A stretch of 5,947 nt of DNA. It comes from Treponema sp. GTDB lineage: Bacteria; Spirochaetota; Spirochaetia; Treponematales; Breznakiellaceae. Below the pieces are notes generated by a model that saw only the letters and a program-made list of their open reading frames with translations, had not been told where the DNA came from and searched no databases. Both the position numbers and the translations under genes were made by a program. Shown here piece after piece: positions 4,495 to 5,947 of this stretch (positions within the stretch are counted from its first letter, which is position 1; each line of letters opens with the position of its first letter). The DNA lies in NCBI GenBank assembly GCA_009780285.1, contig WRAL01000104.1, forward strand, positions 1 through 5,947. Direction: 5' to 3'.

Positions 4495-5490
4495 ATGGGC
4501 GGCACGACGGGAAACCCCGAAAACAACGAAATAAGGCTGAAAGCCGGGCCGGATGACGACGGGCGCCGGCTGGACAGAATCCTTCGCAAGGCGCTGCCGG
4601 GCTGCGCGCTTTCGCTGGCGCACAGGCTTTTGCGCCAGCGAAAAGTCCTCGTGGACGGAAAGCCGGCGGCGGCCGACGCGCGCGTAGGCGCCGGGCAGGA
4701 AATCGTCGCGCGCCTCGATCGGGCGTTCGCCGGTACCCCGGCGCTCGCGCCGGCTGAAAACCCGGCCGAGCTTCCCCGGGAAATCGCGCGCGGCGCCGGC
4801 ATCGTTTTTTTCGACAAGCCGGCCGGAATGCCCAGCCACGGCCCGGGAAGCCTCGACGAGATTTTCAAGGCGAGCCATGCCGCCTCCGGCGCGAGGAAAT
4901 CGCTTTCCTTCGTTCCCGGCCCGCTCAACCGGCTGGACAGGCCCACATCCGGCCTGATCGCCTTTTCGCTGACTCTGGACGGCGCGCGGCTTTTCACGAG
5001 GCTCTTGCGCGAAAGGCGCGTCGAGAAAACCTACCTGGCGATAGTAGACGGAATTCCGGGAAGCGGCGCCCTTGAATGGAAGGACGCGCTGGATCGCGAC
5101 CACGACGAGCGCAGGACTTTCGTCGCGCGCCCCGGCGACTCGGCCGGCTCGGCAAAGGACGCGCTTACGATAGTAAGGGTTCTGGCCGCGTCGAAGCGGC
5201 GCGCGCTGATCGAGGCGCGAATAGCGACCGGCAGGACGCACCAGATACGCGCGCAGGCGGCGGCGCGCGGCCATCCCCTTTCCGGCGACGCGAAGTACGG
5301 CGGCCGCGCGCCGGAGGGCGGCGACTTTTTCCTTCACGCCTGGAAACTCGGCTTCAGCGAGGAAATCCCCGGCCTTCCGGCCCTGATAGCGGCCCCTCCC
5401 CCGCCCCGCTTCGCGCGCGCGATACGGGCCGAGTTTGGGCCGGGCGCTGAATCGGTTTTGGCGGAAATGAATTGTCCGACATGCGCTTAA
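4495..5490 (+). CDS. RluA-family pseudouridine synthase (RluC/RluD-like)
   Basis: This enzyme isomerises uridine to pseudouridine in structured RNA, most likely 23S rRNA given its RluC/RluD-like build; the target uridine cannot be read from sequence. It has 331 residues, normal for the family. An S4-like RNA-binding domain occupies about 22-72 (GRRLDRILRKALPG, then LAHRLLRQRKVLVDG). The catalytic domain follows: DKPAGMPSHG (107-116), then the active-site motif NRLDRPTSGL (145-154) with catalytic Asp148, EKTYLAIVDG (177-186), the RNA-contacting TGRTHQIR (245-252), LSGDAKYGG (262-270) and FFLHAWKLGF (278-287). Asn replaces the commoner His at the first position of the HRLD motif. A Pro/Ala-rich linker separates the two domains (80-97). 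The protein ends NCPTCA, a terminal C-x-x-C with no known role here. The start is the only plausible one and appears leaderless. It converges with the tRNA-Arg gene downstream. Confidence 0.95.
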   Translation: MGGTTGNPENNEIRLKAGPDDDGRRLDRILRKALPGCALSLAHRLLRQRKVLVDGKPAAADARVGAGQEIVARLDRAFAGTPALAPAENPAELPREIARGAGIVFFDKPAGMPSHGPGSLDEIFKASHAASGARKSLSFVPGPLNRLDRPTSGLIAFSLTLDGARLFTRLLRERRVEKTYLAIVDGIPGSGALEWKDALDRDHDERRTFVARPGDSAGSAKDALTIVRVLAASKRRALIEARIATGRTHQIRAQAAARGHPLSGDAKYGGRAPEGGDFFLHAWKLGFSEEIPGLPALIAAPPPPRFARAIRAEFGPGAESVLAEMNCPTCA

Positions 5491-5563
5491 AGAAAACCCT
5501 AACGCTATTGCTTTTCGTCACTTCCAAGCGGAGCGAGAGCCCGTAGATGGCGGAAAATCGACG

Positions 5564-5581
5564 GCCAAGCGGTCGCTTGGC
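5564..5581 (-). terminator. Palindromic hairpin in the convergent intergenic region
   Basis: GCCAAGC (5564-5570) pairs perfectly with GCTTGGC (5575-5581) over a 4-nt loop, giving a compact 7-bp stem on either strand. On the minus strand a T4 run (5557-5554) follows 6 nt later, which is weak support for termination of tRNA transcription; on the plus strand no T-run follows. It lies between the converging pseudouridine synthase and tRNA genes, where terminators are expected. Confidence 0.3.
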
Positions 5582-5638
5582 GCTACATCGGGCGCTACGC
5601 TCCAAGGCAAGCGTCTATCGCGGCATGGTCAATGGCCC

Positions 5639-5667
5639 GCTAAATCATTGCCCAGCAACGATTTAGC
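5639..5667 (-). other. 13-bp stem-loop directly behind tRNA-Arg
   Basis: The arms 5639-5651 (GCTAAATCATTGC) and 5655-5667 (GCAACGATTTAGC) are complementary over 13 positions with a single mismatch that becomes a G-U pair in the minus-strand RNA; the loop is 3 nt. The hairpin begins 2 nt after the tRNA discriminator base. No T-run follows it. It may stop transcription, or mark the 3' trailer for processing before CCA is added. Confidence 0.6.
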
Positions 5668-5669
5668 CA

Positions 5670-5742
5670 TGATCCTGGGTCGAATCGAACGACCGACCTG
5701 CCGCTTAGGAGGCGGCCGCTCTATCCACTGAGCTACAGGACC
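5670..5742 (-). tRNA. tRNA-Arg (anticodon CCT)
   Basis: A complete 73-nt cloverleaf can be folded by hand. The acceptor stem GGTCCTG/CAGGATC (5742-5736 with 5677-5671) has one G-U pair and discriminator A at 5670. The D-stem is GCTC/GAGC with loop AGTGGATA. The anticodon stem GCCGC/GCGGC encloses loop CTCCTAA, with anticodon CCT at 5709-5707. The variable region is AGGTC, and the T-stem GGTCG/CGACC closes loop TTCGATT. The 3' CCA is not encoded, so it must be added by nucleotidyltransferase. It reads AGG codons, which are abundant in the neighbouring genes. Confidence 0.97.
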
Positions 5743-5779
5743 GGAACGCCGGGCGGCTTTCGCCTCGCCAGCTACGCTC

Positions 5780-5808
5780 ATTCTGCCATGTTTCGTCAAA
5801 AAAGTCAA
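5780..5808 (-). promoter_or_regulatory. Sigma70-like promoter of tRNA-Arg
   Basis: On the minus strand TTGACT (5808-5803, 5 of 6) and CAGAAT (5785-5780, 4 of 6) are 17 nt apart. Initiation near 5773 would leave a 5' leader of about 30 nt for RNase P to remove. The promoter begins about 20 nt after the stop of the upstream partial gene, so the tRNA need not depend on read-through. Confidence 0.5.
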
Positions 5809-5829
5809 GCGGCCGGTGCGCTTTCCACG

Positions 5830-5947
5830 TCAATCTAATTTGCGCAGGTCGCTAAAGAAATCCAGAAATTCCGCGAGTTTTGCCGTGTCGAAGAGGCACG
5901 CCCTGAACACGCCGGAAAGCGAGGCGCCCTGCGGGAGCCTCGCGGAC
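5830..5947 (-). CDS. Unidentified protein, C-terminal fragment
   Basis: A frame open from the right edge runs for 38 codons to TGA (5832-5830). It ends in an amphipathic stretch, roughly FRACLFDTAKLAEFLDFF then SDLRKLD. Third codon positions are mostly G or C, like the confirmed genes here, and the other two minus-strand frames look less gene-like. The start and most of the protein lie outside the window. I do not recognise the family; the tail looks like a terminal helix of a soluble protein. It is followed by the tRNA-Arg promoter with no clear terminator between them. Confidence 0.6.
   Translation of the reverse strand, partial: SARLPQGASLSGVFRACLFDTAKLAEFLDFFSDLRKLD

Noticed and set aside
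3970..5337. A 455-codon minus-strand frame across the lipoprotein and pseudouridine synthase genes.
   Set aside because: It spans two genes with recognisable features (signal peptide, RluA motifs) and is itself Arg-rich low-information sequence.
1..5947. Mobile element, CRISPR array, toxin-antitoxin or defence genes.
   Set aside because: No transposase or integrase motif, no regularly spaced repeats, and no small overlapping gene pair was found on either strand.

Overview
The window is GC-rich bacterial DNA. The best guess for the organism is a spirochaete of the Treponema/Spirochaetales kind. The main reason is the 507-residue helical protein in the middle, which resembles the spirochaete-restricted DUF5312 family as I remember it. 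A short lipoprotein signal with a relaxed lipobox (A-L-S-C) and heavy use of the Arg codon AGG fit that view. The taxonomic call is inference and comes from no search.

Layout, left to right. (1) Bases 1-1499, minus strand: the first two genes of a peptide/oligopeptide-type ABC importer operon. A complete DppB/OppB-type permease is followed, 9 nt after its stop, by the N-terminal half of a DppC/OppC-type permease that runs off the left edge. (2) Bases 1500-1918: a divergent intergenic region. It holds a minus-strand sigma70-like promoter for the importer, a plus-strand promoter for the central gene, and a hairpin of unknown role. (3) Bases 1919-3442, plus: the DUF5312-like cytoplasmic protein. 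(4) Bases 3443-3570: a purine-rich 3' region with a G-quadruplex motif, a weak terminator-like structure, and a promoter very close to the next start codon. (5) Bases 3571-4359, plus: an unrecognised 262-residue lipoprotein. (6) Bases 4360-4494: two inverted repeats and a strong sigma70-like promoter. (7) Bases 4495-5490, plus: an RluA-family (RluC/RluD-like) pseudouridine synthase. (8) Bases 5491-5669: a convergent, highly structured non-coding stretch. (9) Bases 5670-5742, minus: tRNA-Arg(CCT) with its own promoter. (10) Bases 5830-5947, minus: the C-terminal end of an unidentified gene.

The genes do not form one obvious pathway. The importer is a self-contained transport operon. The DUF5312-like gene, the lipoprotein and the pseudouridine synthase are co-oriented, but each appears to have its own promoter. 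The pseudouridine synthase and tRNA-Arg are both translation-related but converge rather than share a transcript. The most interesting signal is regulatory. At two genes, and at a possible short leader ORF ahead of the importer, a -10-like box ends only 6-9 nt before an ATG, and none of these ATGs has a convincing Shine-Dalgarno. That is the arrangement expected of leaderless mRNAs. I found no mobile element, CRISPR array or defence system.
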